A stretch of DNA of 64,000 bases from Asanoa iriomotensis (GTDB lineage: Bacteria > Actinomycetota > Actinomycetes > Mycobacteriales > Micromonosporaceae), in contig NZ_BONC01000002.1 in NCBI RefSeq assembly GCF_016862515.1, positions 186,001 to 250,000 of the forward strand. Direction: 5' to 3'. This document shows positions 31,677 to 39,551 of this stretch, one piece after another (the stretch's first letter is position 1; every line of letters starts with the position of its first letter). A program made the position numbers and the translations under genes. Below the pieces are notes generated by a model, which was given only the letters and a program-made list of their open reading frames with translations, made no database searches and was not told the origin of the DNA.

Positions 31677-33683
31677 ATGGCCAGACCACTCGGAGCGCGT
31701 GCCGCGCTCGTCGCCGGGCTGACCGGCTTCGCCGTCCTGCTGGGTGTCGTCGGGGGCGCCCTCGGTTCTGACCCGGACCTGCGGCTGACGGCCAGCGCCG
31801 ACGGCTACGCGACGACGACCGGTGAGAGTCCGAGTGGGAGTCGCGTCCAGTTGGTCGCGGGCGGGCTGGGCGCGGGTGCCGCGGTGACCTATCTGAAGTT
31901 CGACGTGACCGGCAAGCGGGCGTCGCGGAAGCCGGCGCGGGCCGAGATCACACTGACCCGGCGGGCCGGCGCGCTGCCGGGGCTGCTGGAGATCAGCGAG
32001 GTGCCGGGCACGTCCTGGCGCGAGGACAGGCTCGACAAGCTGAACGCGCCTCGGCTCGGCTCGGTGATCGCCGCGGCCCGGCCCGGGCGGTCCGACAGGT
32101 CGGTGCGGTTCGACGTTTCCTCGGCCATCAAGGGGCGGGGGACCTATGCGTTCGCCGTGACGGCGGCGGGTGGCGGGCTCGGGGACTTCTACGACGCCGA
32201 CGGTGTGACGGCGGCGCGGGAGTTGGACGCGCCGACGCTGCGGGTGTCGTGGCAGGACGCGGTGCGGCCGTGGGCCGGGATGCCGCAGCCCCCCGTGCCG
32301 CCGGCGATGCCGTCGTTCCCTCGGCCCAGCCTGCCGCCTCCGCCGGACCTGCCAGACCTGCCCGACCTTCCTGGGGTGCCGGACCTGCCGGACATGCCTG
32401 ACCTCCCGGATCTCCCTGACCTGCCGGACCTGCCCGATCTGCCTGGGCTGCCTGGGACGCCGACCGACGATCCGACGGACCCGCCCAGCCCGGACCCGAC
32501 GGACGACCCGACCACGCCGCCGCCGACCACTGCTCCGACGACGCCGCCGCCGACCACTGGTCCGACGACCCCGCCGCCGACCGCTGGTCCGACGACGCCG
32601 CCGCCCACGACGAACCCGACGACGACGCCGCCGACCGCCAACCCGACCACGCCCGCGCCGACGACGCCGCCCACCACCGGGCCGACCTCACCGACGCCGA
32701 CGACCAGCCCGACCGGGCCTGGCGATCCGCGCTGCACGCTCGGGCCGAAGCTCGTACCCACGTGTGGGGCGCTCTGGGGTGTCGCCCCTGGTGCGCACAC
32801 CGACCAGCCGCGTGACGAGGCGCTCGCCGACTTCGAGTCGGACACCGGCCGCACGCAGGCGATCTATCACGCCTACCACCGGGGCACCGAGATCTTCCCG
32901 ACCTCGATGGAGATGCGGATCGCCCGCGACCCCGCCAAGCCGCGCCTGCTCTTCCTCAACTGGAAGCCGACCGGCGCGAGCTGGGCCCAGATCGCCCGCG
33001 GCGACGAGGACACCGACAACTATCTCGATCGGCTGGCCGAGCACATCCGCGACAACTTCACGGAGCCGTTCTTCTTCACGGTGCACCACGAGCCGGAGAA
33101 CGACGTGCGCCCGGCCAGCGGCTCCGGCTACACGGCCACCGACTATCGGAACATGTTCCGGTACGTGATCAACCGGCTGCGCGCCCAGGGCGTGACCAAC
33201 CTGGTCTCGGTGATGGTGCACATGGCGTACATCCCGTGGCTGACCCAGTCGTGGTGGGAGGCGCTGTATCCCGGTGACGACGTGGTCGACTGGCTGGCCT
33301 GGGACGTCTACGCGCACAGCGAGCCCGGGGAGTACGGCTACGGCGACTTCGAGGAGATGATGAACCGCACGTCGAGCAGCGCGCCGAACTGGCCGGGCTT
33401 CTACAACTACGCCGCGGCGAAGCATCCGACCAAGCCGTTCATGCTGGCCGAGTGGGGCGTCTGGTACTCGTCGCGGAACCCCGGTCACATGGCCGAGTTC
33501 TACGACTCGGTGGCCAAGCAGATGTCGCTGTTCCCGCGGATGAAGGCGCTCGTCTATTTCGACACGCCGGCCGACCAGAGCGGCAAGGACTCGCGGGTGA
33601 CCCGGACGTCGGACGGTCTGGCCGCGTACCGCCGGCTGGGTCAGGAACCGACCTTCCAGGTGGACCTGACCCGCAAACCGTGA
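31677..33683 (+). CDS. Secreted GH26-like glycoside hydrolase with DNRLRE-like domain and Pro-rich wall-spanning linker
   Basis: A 668-residue exported protein. Residues 1-33 are a signal sequence or anchor. Residues 35-195 resemble a DNRLRE/CBM96-type beta-sandwich (ADGYATTTG..., YLKFDVTG...). Then comes a linker: about 45 residues of LPDLPD repeats, and about 100 residues of PTTPPPTT/NPTTP repeats. The C-terminal 300 residues form a GH26-like barrel with likely catalytic Glu472 (TVHHEPEN) and Glu592 (MLAEWGVW), and WDVYAHSEPGE and VYFDTP as in the lipoprotein paralogue. GGAGGG seven bases upstream fixes ATG 31677. It could process the glycan outside the wall. It is divergent from the operon and followed by a strong terminator. 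Confidence 0.87.
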   Translation: MARPLGARAALVAGLTGFAVLLGVVGGALGSDPDLRLTASADGYATTTGESPSGSRVQLVAGGLGAGAAVTYLKFDVTGKRASRKPARAEITLTRRAGALPGLLEISEVPGTSWREDRLDKLNAPRLGSVIAAARPGRSDRSVRFDVSSAIKGRGTYAFAVTAAGGGLGDFYDADGVTAARELDAPTLRVSWQDAVRPWAGMPQPPVPPAMPSFPRPSLPPPPDLPDLPDLPGVPDLPDMPDLPDLPDLPDLPDLPGLPGTPTDDPTDPPSPDPTDDPTTPPPTTAPTTPPPTTGPTTPPPTAGPTTPPPTTNPTTTPPTANPTTPAPTTPPTTGPTSPTPTTSPTGPGDPRCTLGPKLVPTCGALWGVAPGAHTDQPRDEALADFESDTGRTQAIYHAYHRGTEIFPTSMEMRIARDPAKPRLLFLNWKPTGASWAQIARGDEDTDNYLDRLAEHIRDNFTEPFFFTVHHEPENDVRPASGSGYTATDYRNMFRYVINRLRAQGVTNLVSVMVHMAYIPWLTQSWWEALYPGDDVVDWLAWDVYAHSEPGEYGYGDFEEMMNRTSSSAPNWPGFYNYAAAKHPTKPFMLAEWGVWYSSRNPGHMAEFYDSVAKQMSLFPRMKALVYFDTPADQSGKDSRVTRTSDGLAAYRRLGQEPTFQVDLTRKP

Positions 33684-33691
33684 CACGCGCG

Positions 33692-33720
33692 CGGGCCCGG
33701 TCCTTTGTGGACCGGGCCCG
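33692..33720. terminator. Bidirectional hairpin terminator
   Basis: 12-bp exact arms (CGGGCCCGGTCC at 33692-33703; complement at 33709-33720) with loop TTTGT, eight bases after the GH26-like stop and 11 bp before the end of the convergent AHSA1-family gene. It can end both transcripts. Confidence 0.8.
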
Positions 33721-33731
33721 TTCGCGTCTGC

Positions 33732-34196
33732 TCAGGACAGCTTGGCCAGGTAGTCGGCCAGGGCGTCGTAGGACTGACCGGCGCCCTCCGACATGCCGGA
33801 GGCGATCATGCCGTCGCGCTCCTCCTTGGTGTCGAACCGGGTGACGCTGGTGACGGTGGTCTTGCCGCCCTCCTCGGTCAGCTCCAGCGTCTCCTCGCAG
33901 ATGTGGCCGGGCATGCCCTCGAACTCGAAGGTCTGCACGATCCGGTCGGGCGCCTGGATGTCCCGGTATTCACCCCGGAAGGCCCAGTCGCCATCGGGCG
34001 CGTGCTCGACGAAGCGCCAGTTGCCGCCGACCCGAAAGTCCATCTCGACGTCGAGCGGATTGCCCCGGCCCCACCAATGCTTGACGTGCTCAGGCTCGGC
34101 ATGCGCCGCGAACACCAAGGCCTTCGGCGCGTCGAACACGCGAACCATCTTGACCTCGAGATCGGACGGCGTGGTCACGGTCAGGTTGTTGGGCAT
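33732..34196 (-). CDS. SRPBCC/AHSA1-family protein
   Basis: A 154-residue START/Bet v1-like protein of the AHSA1 group. The N-terminal VKMVRVFDAPKALVFAAHAEPEHVKHWWG and the central RFVEHAPDGDWAFRGEYRDIQAPDRIVQTFEFEGMPGH are diagnostic. The family binds hydrophobic ligands in a deep cavity or stabilises partner proteins; no specific ligand can be named. It is read from the same transcript as the ArsR-type regulator just upstream (1 bp between stop and start), a pairing that is very common in actinobacteria. Confidence 0.92.
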   Translation of the reverse strand: MPNNLTVTTPSDLEVKMVRVFDAPKALVFAAHAEPEHVKHWWGRGNPLDVEMDFRVGGNWRFVEHAPDGDWAFRGEYRDIQAPDRIVQTFEFEGMPGHICEETLELTEEGGKTTVTSVTRFDTKEERDGMIASGMSEGAGQSYDALADYLAKLS

Positions 34197-34197
34197 C

Positions 34198-34521
34198 TCA
34201 GTTCTCCTTCTGGATCTGCTTCAGGTATGCACCCAGCTCGTCGTAGCGCTCTTCCCAGAACCGCTGGTACGTGGTCACCCAGTTGGCGACCTCACGCAGG
34301 GGAGCCGCATCGAGCCGGCACGGCCGCCACTGCGCTTCCTTGCCCCGAGTGATCAGGCCGGCCTTCTCGAGCACCTTCAGGTGCTTGGAGACGGCCTGCA
34401 GGCTGATCGGAAACGGCTCGGCGATCTGGTTGACCGTCGCCTCCCCCTCCGCGAGCCGAGCCAGAATCGCCCGCCGCGTCGGATCAGCGAGAGCGCCGAA
34501 CACCTCGCTCAGCCGGTCCAC
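34198..34521 (-). CDS. ArsR/SmtB-family transcriptional regulator
   Basis: A winged-helix regulator of 107 residues. VDRLSEVFGALADPTRRAILARLAEGE, INQIAEPFPISLQAVSKHLKVLEKAGL-type recognition helix (here VNQIAEPFPISLQAVSKHLK) and RGKEAQWRPCRLDAAPL are classic. No metal-binding CxC pair of ArsR sensors is present, so it is of the AHSA1-linked class, not a metal sensor. GTG 34521 has GAGGAAGG eight bases upstream; a TTG at 34539 lacks one. It probably represses its own two-gene operon. Confidence 0.9.
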   Translation of the reverse strand: MDRLSEVFGALADPTRRAILARLAEGEATVNQIAEPFPISLQAVSKHLKVLEKAGLITRGKEAQWRPCRLDAAPLREVANWVTTYQRFWEERYDELGAYLKQIQKEN

Positions 34522-34536
34522 GTCCGCCGCCTTCCT

Positions 34537-34566
34537 CAACCACTCGGTTAATTAACTCCTAGGTTG
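34537..34566. promoter_or_regulatory. Candidate operator of the ArsR-AHSA1 operon
   Basis: CAACC at 34537 and GGTTG at 34562 are an inverted pair framing the perfect 10-bp palindrome GTTAATTAAC (34547-34556). It lies immediately before the regulator start and is strikingly A+T-rich for this genome. ArsR proteins bind such imperfect palindromes over their own promoter. The assignment is by position and symmetry only. Confidence 0.45.
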
Positions 34567-34607
34567 AATATGCGCCTCAGGCGGGCCGATGTCAACCGAT
34601 CCTCGGG

Positions 34608-35357
34608 CTAGGCCGCTTCGGCGGCCTCCGTGCGGGCGGTCCAGTCCGGCATCGTGCCGTGGCGGCCGTGCTGGGTGCGGAGCACGTGCTCGTATTCCGC
34701 GCAGACCTCGTCGCCCAACAGCGTCATCCGGTGCTCGAAGGTCCCGGGCACGACGACTCGGCCGCGCACGCCGCCGGTCATGATCCAGTATTCCCTGATG
34801 ATCGGGCTGGAGAAGAGATATCTGAATGTGCTTTGCAGCTCGGTTTCGCTGAAGTCGCTGATCTGAAGCTGGAGCCAATTGTGCTGGAGGATCAGGTTCG
34901 CATAGAGGTACTGCCGGTGTCGCTCGATCGAGTCCGTCACCTTTGGCCACACGCTGGCCAGATCCGGGTCGGCGATCGACATCTTCACCAGATCGACGTG
35001 CAGCCGGCGAAGGTCGGCCTCGGCACTTCGGTGCAGTTCTGCCTGCGTCCGCACGAGTGAATCGCGCTGGACCGCCAACTCGGCCCGCTGCGACCGCAGT
35101 TCCGTGAATTGCATCCAGAAGGTCACCACAACGGCAGCCAGCGCCAAGCCGGAAAAGATCGCGTTCAGCAGACCGAAGGCCTCTCCGACATTCGCCCGGA
35201 CCGTCCAGTCCGCGTCCGTCGCGGTGCCCGCGATCGCGCTGGAAGCCGCGAGGCCGACGACGAGCGCACCGGCGACGCCGGCCAGCAGCAGGACGGCCCA
35301 GGACAGGAGCCGGCGGGCCCGCCAGAGCGCTCTCTCGCCCATCACTGGTTCGCCCAT
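34608..35357 (-). CDS. DUF6082-family membrane protein
   Basis: A 249-residue protein with two membrane helices (about 18-42 and 60-83), a coiled-coil segment (FTELRSQRAELAVQRDSLVRTQAELHRSAE, about 84-115) and a C-terminal soluble domain. The region from HVDLVKMSIADPDL to FSSPIIREYW is characteristic of DUF6082, a family frequent in Streptomyces and Micromonosporaceae and of unknown function. The end is GTMPDWTARTEAAEAA. ATG 35357 is preferred; TTG 35369 is also in frame. No co-transcribed partner is visible. Confidence 0.75.
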   Translation of the reverse strand: MGEPVMGERALWRARRLLSWAVLLLAGVAGALVVGLAASSAIAGTATDADWTVRANVGEAFGLLNAIFSGLALAAVVVTFWMQFTELRSQRAELAVQRDSLVRTQAELHRSAEADLRRLHVDLVKMSIADPDLASVWPKVTDSIERHRQYLYANLILQHNWLQLQISDFSETELQSTFRYLFSSPIIREYWIMTGGVRGRVVVPGTFEHRMTLLGDEVCAEYEHVLRTQHGRHGTMPDWTARTEAAEAA

Positions 35358-35658
35358 GTCGTCGTCCAATGTCTAGGCAAGGCGAAAAGAACGAAAGGGC
35401 AGCAGCGTTTTGCGGATCGTCATACCTAGATGTTGACAGCACGATGCTAACCTGCGCCACAGCGTTGACGTGGGCGCCCGTGAATGAATGGAATGATCGC
35501 CATGTCGCAGTCGGCTGGTCGGCATGGAGCGGCACCCCGTTCTGCCACCTGGCATCGAGAAATTGCAAGCGGGATGCGTCGCCCTGCAAACGCTATACCG
35601 CGCTATCGCCTTTGGCGAGCCTTGCAATATTTCTCGTCGCGTTCTTTCGGGGCGGCGG
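35358..35658. other. 301-bp gap without a supported gene
   Basis: Lower in G+C than the rest of the window, particularly 35370-35460 and 35570-35650. It should carry the leftward promoter of the DUF6082 gene. A TTGACA-like string lies at 35414, but no matching -10 lies at the right distance on that strand. Short open frames cross it in several directions, none with a ribosome site or a recognisable product. No RNA gene is seen. Confidence 0.4.
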
Positions 35659-35946
35659 TCACTTGCCGATCCCGAGCTCCTGCCGATCTATATCGCGCAG
35701 AGCGGCCAACATGACCTCGCGGGGGAGCACCACGATCCGTTCCTCGGCGGCCCGGGCGGCGCGCAGCGCCCGGAGTTCGTGGTCGAGGTGGGCGGTGGCG
35801 TCCAACCCCATGACGGCGAACCGTCCGTCGGCGAGCTCGAACACGTCGGGGCAGGTCACGTTCGTGCCGCAGCGCTCCGCGGGGGCCGAGCCGTGGCGGC
35901 GAACGATCTTCATCGACTCGCCGGCAACCATGTCGGTCACGCCCAT
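35659..35946 (-). CDS. Small conserved hypothetical protein
   Basis: A protein of up to 95 residues. The core SAPAERCGTNVTCPDVFELADGRFAVMGLDAT looks like a group of small actinobacterial proteins with CPxVxELxDGxFAVxG, often found near XRE/DUF397 regulator pairs, though no such pair is adjacent here. The C-terminal half is helical and charged (HLDHELRALRAARAAEERIVVLPREVM). The start is uncertain: ATG 35946, 35931 or 35913 are all possible and none has a strong ribosome site. Its function is unknown. Confidence 0.6.
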   Translation of the reverse strand: MGVTDMVAGESMKIVRRHGSAPAERCGTNVTCPDVFELADGRFAVMGLDATAHLDHELRALRAARAAEERIVVLPREVMLAALRDIDRQELGIGK

Positions 35947-36104
35947 GCCCCCAGGGAAAGAGTCAAAACGGACAAATCCATACTTCCACAGCGCACCGGT
36001 ACCAACGCGTCCGCTGTCAGGCGTGTCGGCCCGGCATCAGACCATGGTAACCACTAAAAGTGTTTGCGGACGCCCGGGGCAGGGAGATCAGCCCTTGAAG
36101 CGAG

Positions 36105-37649
36105 TCAGAGCTTGGGCTCGACCCAGCCTGTTTCGGTGAGGTGGTGGAGGACCGCGTCCACGGCCTCGTCGACGCTCAGCTGGCTCGTGTCGATCGTGAG
36201 TTCCGCGTCGACCGGGGCCTCGTACGGGTCGTCGATGCCCGTCATGCCCTTGATCAGGCCCGCCCGTGCCTTCGCGTACAAGCCCTTGCGGTCCCGGCGC
36301 TCGCAGACCTCCAGTGGCGTCGACACGTGGACCAGCACGAAGCCCGCCCCCGCGTCCGTCGCCATCTGGCGGGCCGTTTTCCGGGCCGACGCGTACGGTG
36401 CGATCGGGCAGCAGATCGCCATCCCCCGGTGCCGGGCCACCTCGGCCGCCACCCAGCCGATGCGGCGGATGTTCAGGTCGCGGTCTTCCTTGCTGAAGCC
36501 CAGGCCGGCCGACAGCTCCCGCCGCACCACGTCACCGTCGAGCAGCGTCACGGTGCGGTCGCCGGTCTCGCGCAGGTGGTCGGCGACGCCCCGCGCCACC
36601 GTCGACTTGCCCGAACCCGACAGGCCGGTCATGAAGACCACCAGGCCCCGATGGCGGCGCGCCGGCCGTGCCCGGGCCAGTTCCTTCGCCACCGCCGGCG
36701 GGGTGTGCCACTCCGGGAGCGGGAAGCCCCGGTCCAACAGGTCGTCGATCTCGTCGTTCGTGAGCGCCAACCGGCGGTTCCGCGGCGGGATGTCGTCGCG
36801 CCAGCGCCACTGGCCGTCGCGGTTGTCGTAGGCCAGTTCCCGCGGCACCAGGACCCGCGGGCCGCCGCCCGAGAGCATCTCGCCCGTCGACAGCAGGTGG
36901 GTCACGCCGTAGGCCGAGGCCACCCGGGCCCGCAGCAGCGCGTCCCGGATCTCGTCACCGCGGCGCACCAGCGGCACCGCGACCAGCGTCGCCGGGGGCA
37001 TCCGGTCGCGGGCCGCGAACACCGTGCGGACCAGCACCTCGGGTGACAAACCACCGGGGCCGGCATCGCCGACCGGGATCAGGACCAACAGATGTGCGGC
37101 GAGGGTACGCGCCGCGTGCGCGATCTGCGCCAGCTGCGGCCGGTGCAGCGGGCGGTCGGCGACCACGCCCAGCACCCGGCCCGGTGGCAGCAGGTCGCGG
37201 ACCTCGGCCGGTGTGCGTCGCAGCCGCTGGAACGGGCCGTGCCGGCCGTCGCCGAGCTGGCGGACCGTGCCACCCACCCCGTAGCGGCCGTCGCGCGTCG
37301 GCCACGCGTCGTTGACCTCCAGCGCCGCGATCGGGGCGCCCTCCTGGTCGGTCAGGACGACCGACCGCTGCGCCGGATCCGACAGCTCCAGGCCGAGCGC
37401 CAAGCCCTCCGGGATCTCCAGGGTCACCGGTAGGGGCCACGGCGTCCCGTCCTCCAGGCGCCCCCGCCGCTGCAGCGACAACAGGTCGATCCGACCCAGG
37501 AAGCCGGTGAGCGGGGCGTACGCGCCGGAGAGCAGCAGCTCAAGGTCCGCGAGCTCGGACGGCCGGGGGTTGTACGCCGGCGCGTCGCGCAGCATCTCGT
37601 CGGGCATCAGCCACCCGCGCTCGCTCAACCCCAACCCCCTCTTGTCCAT
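36105..37649 (-). CDS. cysC: Adenylyl-sulfate kinase with degenerate ATP-sulfurylase-like N-terminal domain
   Basis: Makes PAPS from APS and ATP. The C-terminal 180 residues of 514 are a complete APS kinase: P-loop GLSGSGKST (342-350), DGDVVRRELS, FSKEDRDLNIRRIGWVA and CPIAPYASARK, then the FVLVHVSTPLEVCERRDRKGLY lid. The first 330 residues have the layout of ATP sulfurylase (PUA-like domain, then catalytic domain), but the HxxH-type site that should read QxRNPxHxxH reads VADRPLHRPQ (163-172), and the GRDxAG motif is replaced by VGDAGPGG. Sulfurylase activity is therefore doubtful. ATG 37649 is used; ATG 37607 is an alternative. It may supply the two sulfotransferases of the polysaccharide locus. 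Confidence 0.87.
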   Translation of the reverse strand: MDKRGLGLSERGWLMPDEMLRDAPAYNPRPSELADLELLLSGAYAPLTGFLGRIDLLSLQRRGRLEDGTPWPLPVTLEIPEGLALGLELSDPAQRSVVLTDQEGAPIAALEVNDAWPTRDGRYGVGGTVRQLGDGRHGPFQRLRRTPAEVRDLLPPGRVLGVVADRPLHRPQLAQIAHAARTLAAHLLVLIPVGDAGPGGLSPEVLVRTVFAARDRMPPATLVAVPLVRRGDEIRDALLRARVASAYGVTHLLSTGEMLSGGGPRVLVPRELAYDNRDGQWRWRDDIPPRNRRLALTNDEIDDLLDRGFPLPEWHTPPAVAKELARARPARRHRGLVVFMTGLSGSGKSTVARGVADHLRETGDRTVTLLDGDVVRRELSAGLGFSKEDRDLNIRRIGWVAAEVARHRGMAICCPIAPYASARKTARQMATDAGAGFVLVHVSTPLEVCERRDRKGLYAKARAGLIKGMTGIDDPYEAPVDAELTIDTSQLSVDEAVDAVLHHLTETGWVEPKL

Positions 37650-37777
37650 CCGCGCCCAAAGTGTCTCAGCACCGTACCGTCAGGGTCGAGCGGACCCACA
37701 CAACCCGCACCCCTTAATGGCGGGATCGGGGGTGCGCCGGATCCCCGGCAGTGACGTTGGGTCATACGCTGAGGCGC

Positions 37778-38692
37778 GTGACACTCATCGCGACCGAGTC
37801 GCTCACCAAGACGTACGGCGGCCGGGTGACCGCGCTGTCCGACCTGACGGTCAGCGTCGAGCCGGGGATCATCGGGCTGGTCGGCGCCAACGGCGCGGGC
37901 AAGTCCACGTTGATCAAGATCCTGCTCGGCCTGCTGCCGCCGACTTCTGGGCGGGTCCAGGTGCTGGGGCTGGATCCGACCGTCGACCCGATGGGCGTCC
38001 GGGCCCGGGTCGGCTACATGCCTGAGCACGACAGCCTGCCGCCCGACCTGTCCGCCGCCGAGCTGGTGACCCACCTCGGCCGGATGAGCGGGCTGCCCAA
38101 GACCACAGCGCGTGAGCGCGCGTCCGAGGCGCTGCGCCACGTCGGCCTCTACGAGGAGCGCTACCGGCAGGTCGGTGGCTACTCCACCGGCATGAAGCAG
38201 CGGGTCAAGCTGGCCCAGGCCCTCGTACACGATCCCGATCTTCTGCTCCTCGACGAGCCGACCAACGGCCTCGACCCGGCCGGCCGCGACGCGATGCTCA
38301 CGCTCGTGCAGCGGATCGGCACCGAGTTCGGCATCTCCGTCGTGGTCTGCTCCCACCTGCTCGGCGAGGTCGAGCGGATCTGCGACCACCTCATCGCGAT
38401 CGACGGCGGCAAGCTGCTGCGCTCCGACAACGTCTCCGCGATGACCACCTCGACCGACGTGCTGGTCGTCGAGGTGAGCGAGGGCGACGGGGAGTTGGAG
38501 GCCCGGCTGCTCGAGATGCGGCTGCCGGTCACCCGCGACGGGCACGCGCTGCTCATTCCACTGGAAGACGACCTGACGTACGACCGCATCCTGACCGCGG
38601 TGGCCGATCTCGACCTGCCGCTGCACCGACTCGACCAGCGCCGCCACCGGGTGGCCGAGCTCTTCGCCGACCGGGAGGCCGCGCATGTCTAG
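37778..38692 (+). CDS. ABC-2-type transporter ATP-binding protein
   Basis: Cytoplasmic ATPase of an exporter, 304 residues. Walker A is GANGAGKST, Q-loop YMPEHDSLP (Q replaced by E, as in many of this subfamily), signature YSTGMKQRVKLAQAL, Walker B LLLLDEPTNGLDPAGR and switch His in VVCSHLLGEVE. The last 80 residues are a small accessory domain. GTG 37778 is chosen because the frame upstream is short and unlike the family. It overlaps the following permease gene by 8 bp and begins a four-gene operon with two ATPases and two permeases. Related pairs serve in drug or lipid export; substrate unknown. Confidence 0.9.
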   Translation: MTLIATESLTKTYGGRVTALSDLTVSVEPGIIGLVGANGAGKSTLIKILLGLLPPTSGRVQVLGLDPTVDPMGVRARVGYMPEHDSLPPDLSAAELVTHLGRMSGLPKTTARERASEALRHVGLYEERYRQVGGYSTGMKQRVKLAQALVHDPDLLLLDEPTNGLDPAGRDAMLTLVQRIGTEFGISVVVCSHLLGEVERICDHLIAIDGGKLLRSDNVSAMTTSTDVLVVEVSEGDGELEARLLEMRLPVTRDGHALLIPLEDDLTYDRILTAVADLDLPLHRLDQRRHRVAELFADREAAHV

Positions 38693-39551
38693 CCCCGCGG
38701 GTGTCATTCACGACATCGGATATCAGCGGTACGACGGCGAACGGCTCGGCCGCGGCGACACGTTCCTCGCGCTGTACAGCCAGAGCTTGCGCACCGTGTT
38801 CGGCCTGGGTCGCAGCTTCAAGGCCAAGATCTTCCCGTGGCTGGTCGTCGCCGTCGTGGCGATCGTGGGCATCGTGGTGATGGCCATCCGGTCGCAGACG
38901 GGCGAGGTCGTCCTCACGTACGCGATGTTCCCGCAGGTCCTGAGCACCCTTCTCGTGCTCTTCGTGGCGATCGCCGCGCCCGAGCTGGTCTCCCGCGACC
39001 TGCACAGCGGGGTCCTGCCGCTCTACTTCTCCCGACCCCTGCGCCCGGCCGACTACGCGATGGCGAAGCTCGCCGCGCTGGTCACCGGCATCGTGCTGGT
39101 CTTCGGCGGCGGCCAGATCCTGGTCTTCATCGGCGCCGCGTTCTCGGTCAAGGGCTTCGGCAACGTGATGAACGAGTTGGCCGACATGGGGCTCGGGATC
39201 ATCTACACGGCGCTGTACGCGCTGGTCTTCGGCAGCATCGCGGTCCTGATCGCGTCGCTGCTCAAGCGGCGCGCGGTGGCCGCGGCCGCGATCGTCGGCT
39301 CGTTCCTGGTCACCGCGCCGATCGTGGGGGTGCTCAGCATCCTGCCGTCGGAGTCGGTGCGCGAGCTCGCCGGGCTGGTCAACCCGGTCAGCCTGGTCAG
39401 CGGTGTCGGCGACTGGCTCTTCGAGCCGTCCAACGAAGCCGGCTTCGGTGTCGGGTCGTTCGGGCCGCTGTACGCCCTGGTCACCATCGGCCTCATCGCG
39501 GCGTGCGCCACGCTGCTGGTCACCCGCTACCGGAAGGTGTCGCAGTCATGA
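38685..39551 (+). CDS. ABC-2-type transporter permease
   Basis: Membrane subunit of 288 residues with six helices. The N-terminal cytoplasmic segment GVIHDIGYQRYDGERLGRGD is a recognisable mark of one actinobacterial ABC-2 permease family. PELVSRDLHSGVLPLYFSRPLRPADYAMAKL is the conserved amphipathic segment that contacts the ATPase. Helices follow to the end (LVTIGLIAACATLLVTRYRK). Its stop overlaps the next ATPase start (ATGA), so the four genes are coupled. Confidence 0.9.
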   Translation: MSSPAGVIHDIGYQRYDGERLGRGDTFLALYSQSLRTVFGLGRSFKAKIFPWLVVAVVAIVGIVVMAIRSQTGEVVLTYAMFPQVLSTLLVLFVAIAAPELVSRDLHSGVLPLYFSRPLRPADYAMAKLAALVTGIVLVFGGGQILVFIGAAFSVKGFGNVMNELADMGLGIIYTALYALVFGSIAVLIASLLKRRAVAAAAIVGSFLVTAPIVGVLSILPSESVRELAGLVNPVSLVSGVGDWLFEPSNEAGFGVGSFGPLYALVTIGLIAACATLLVTRYRKVSQS

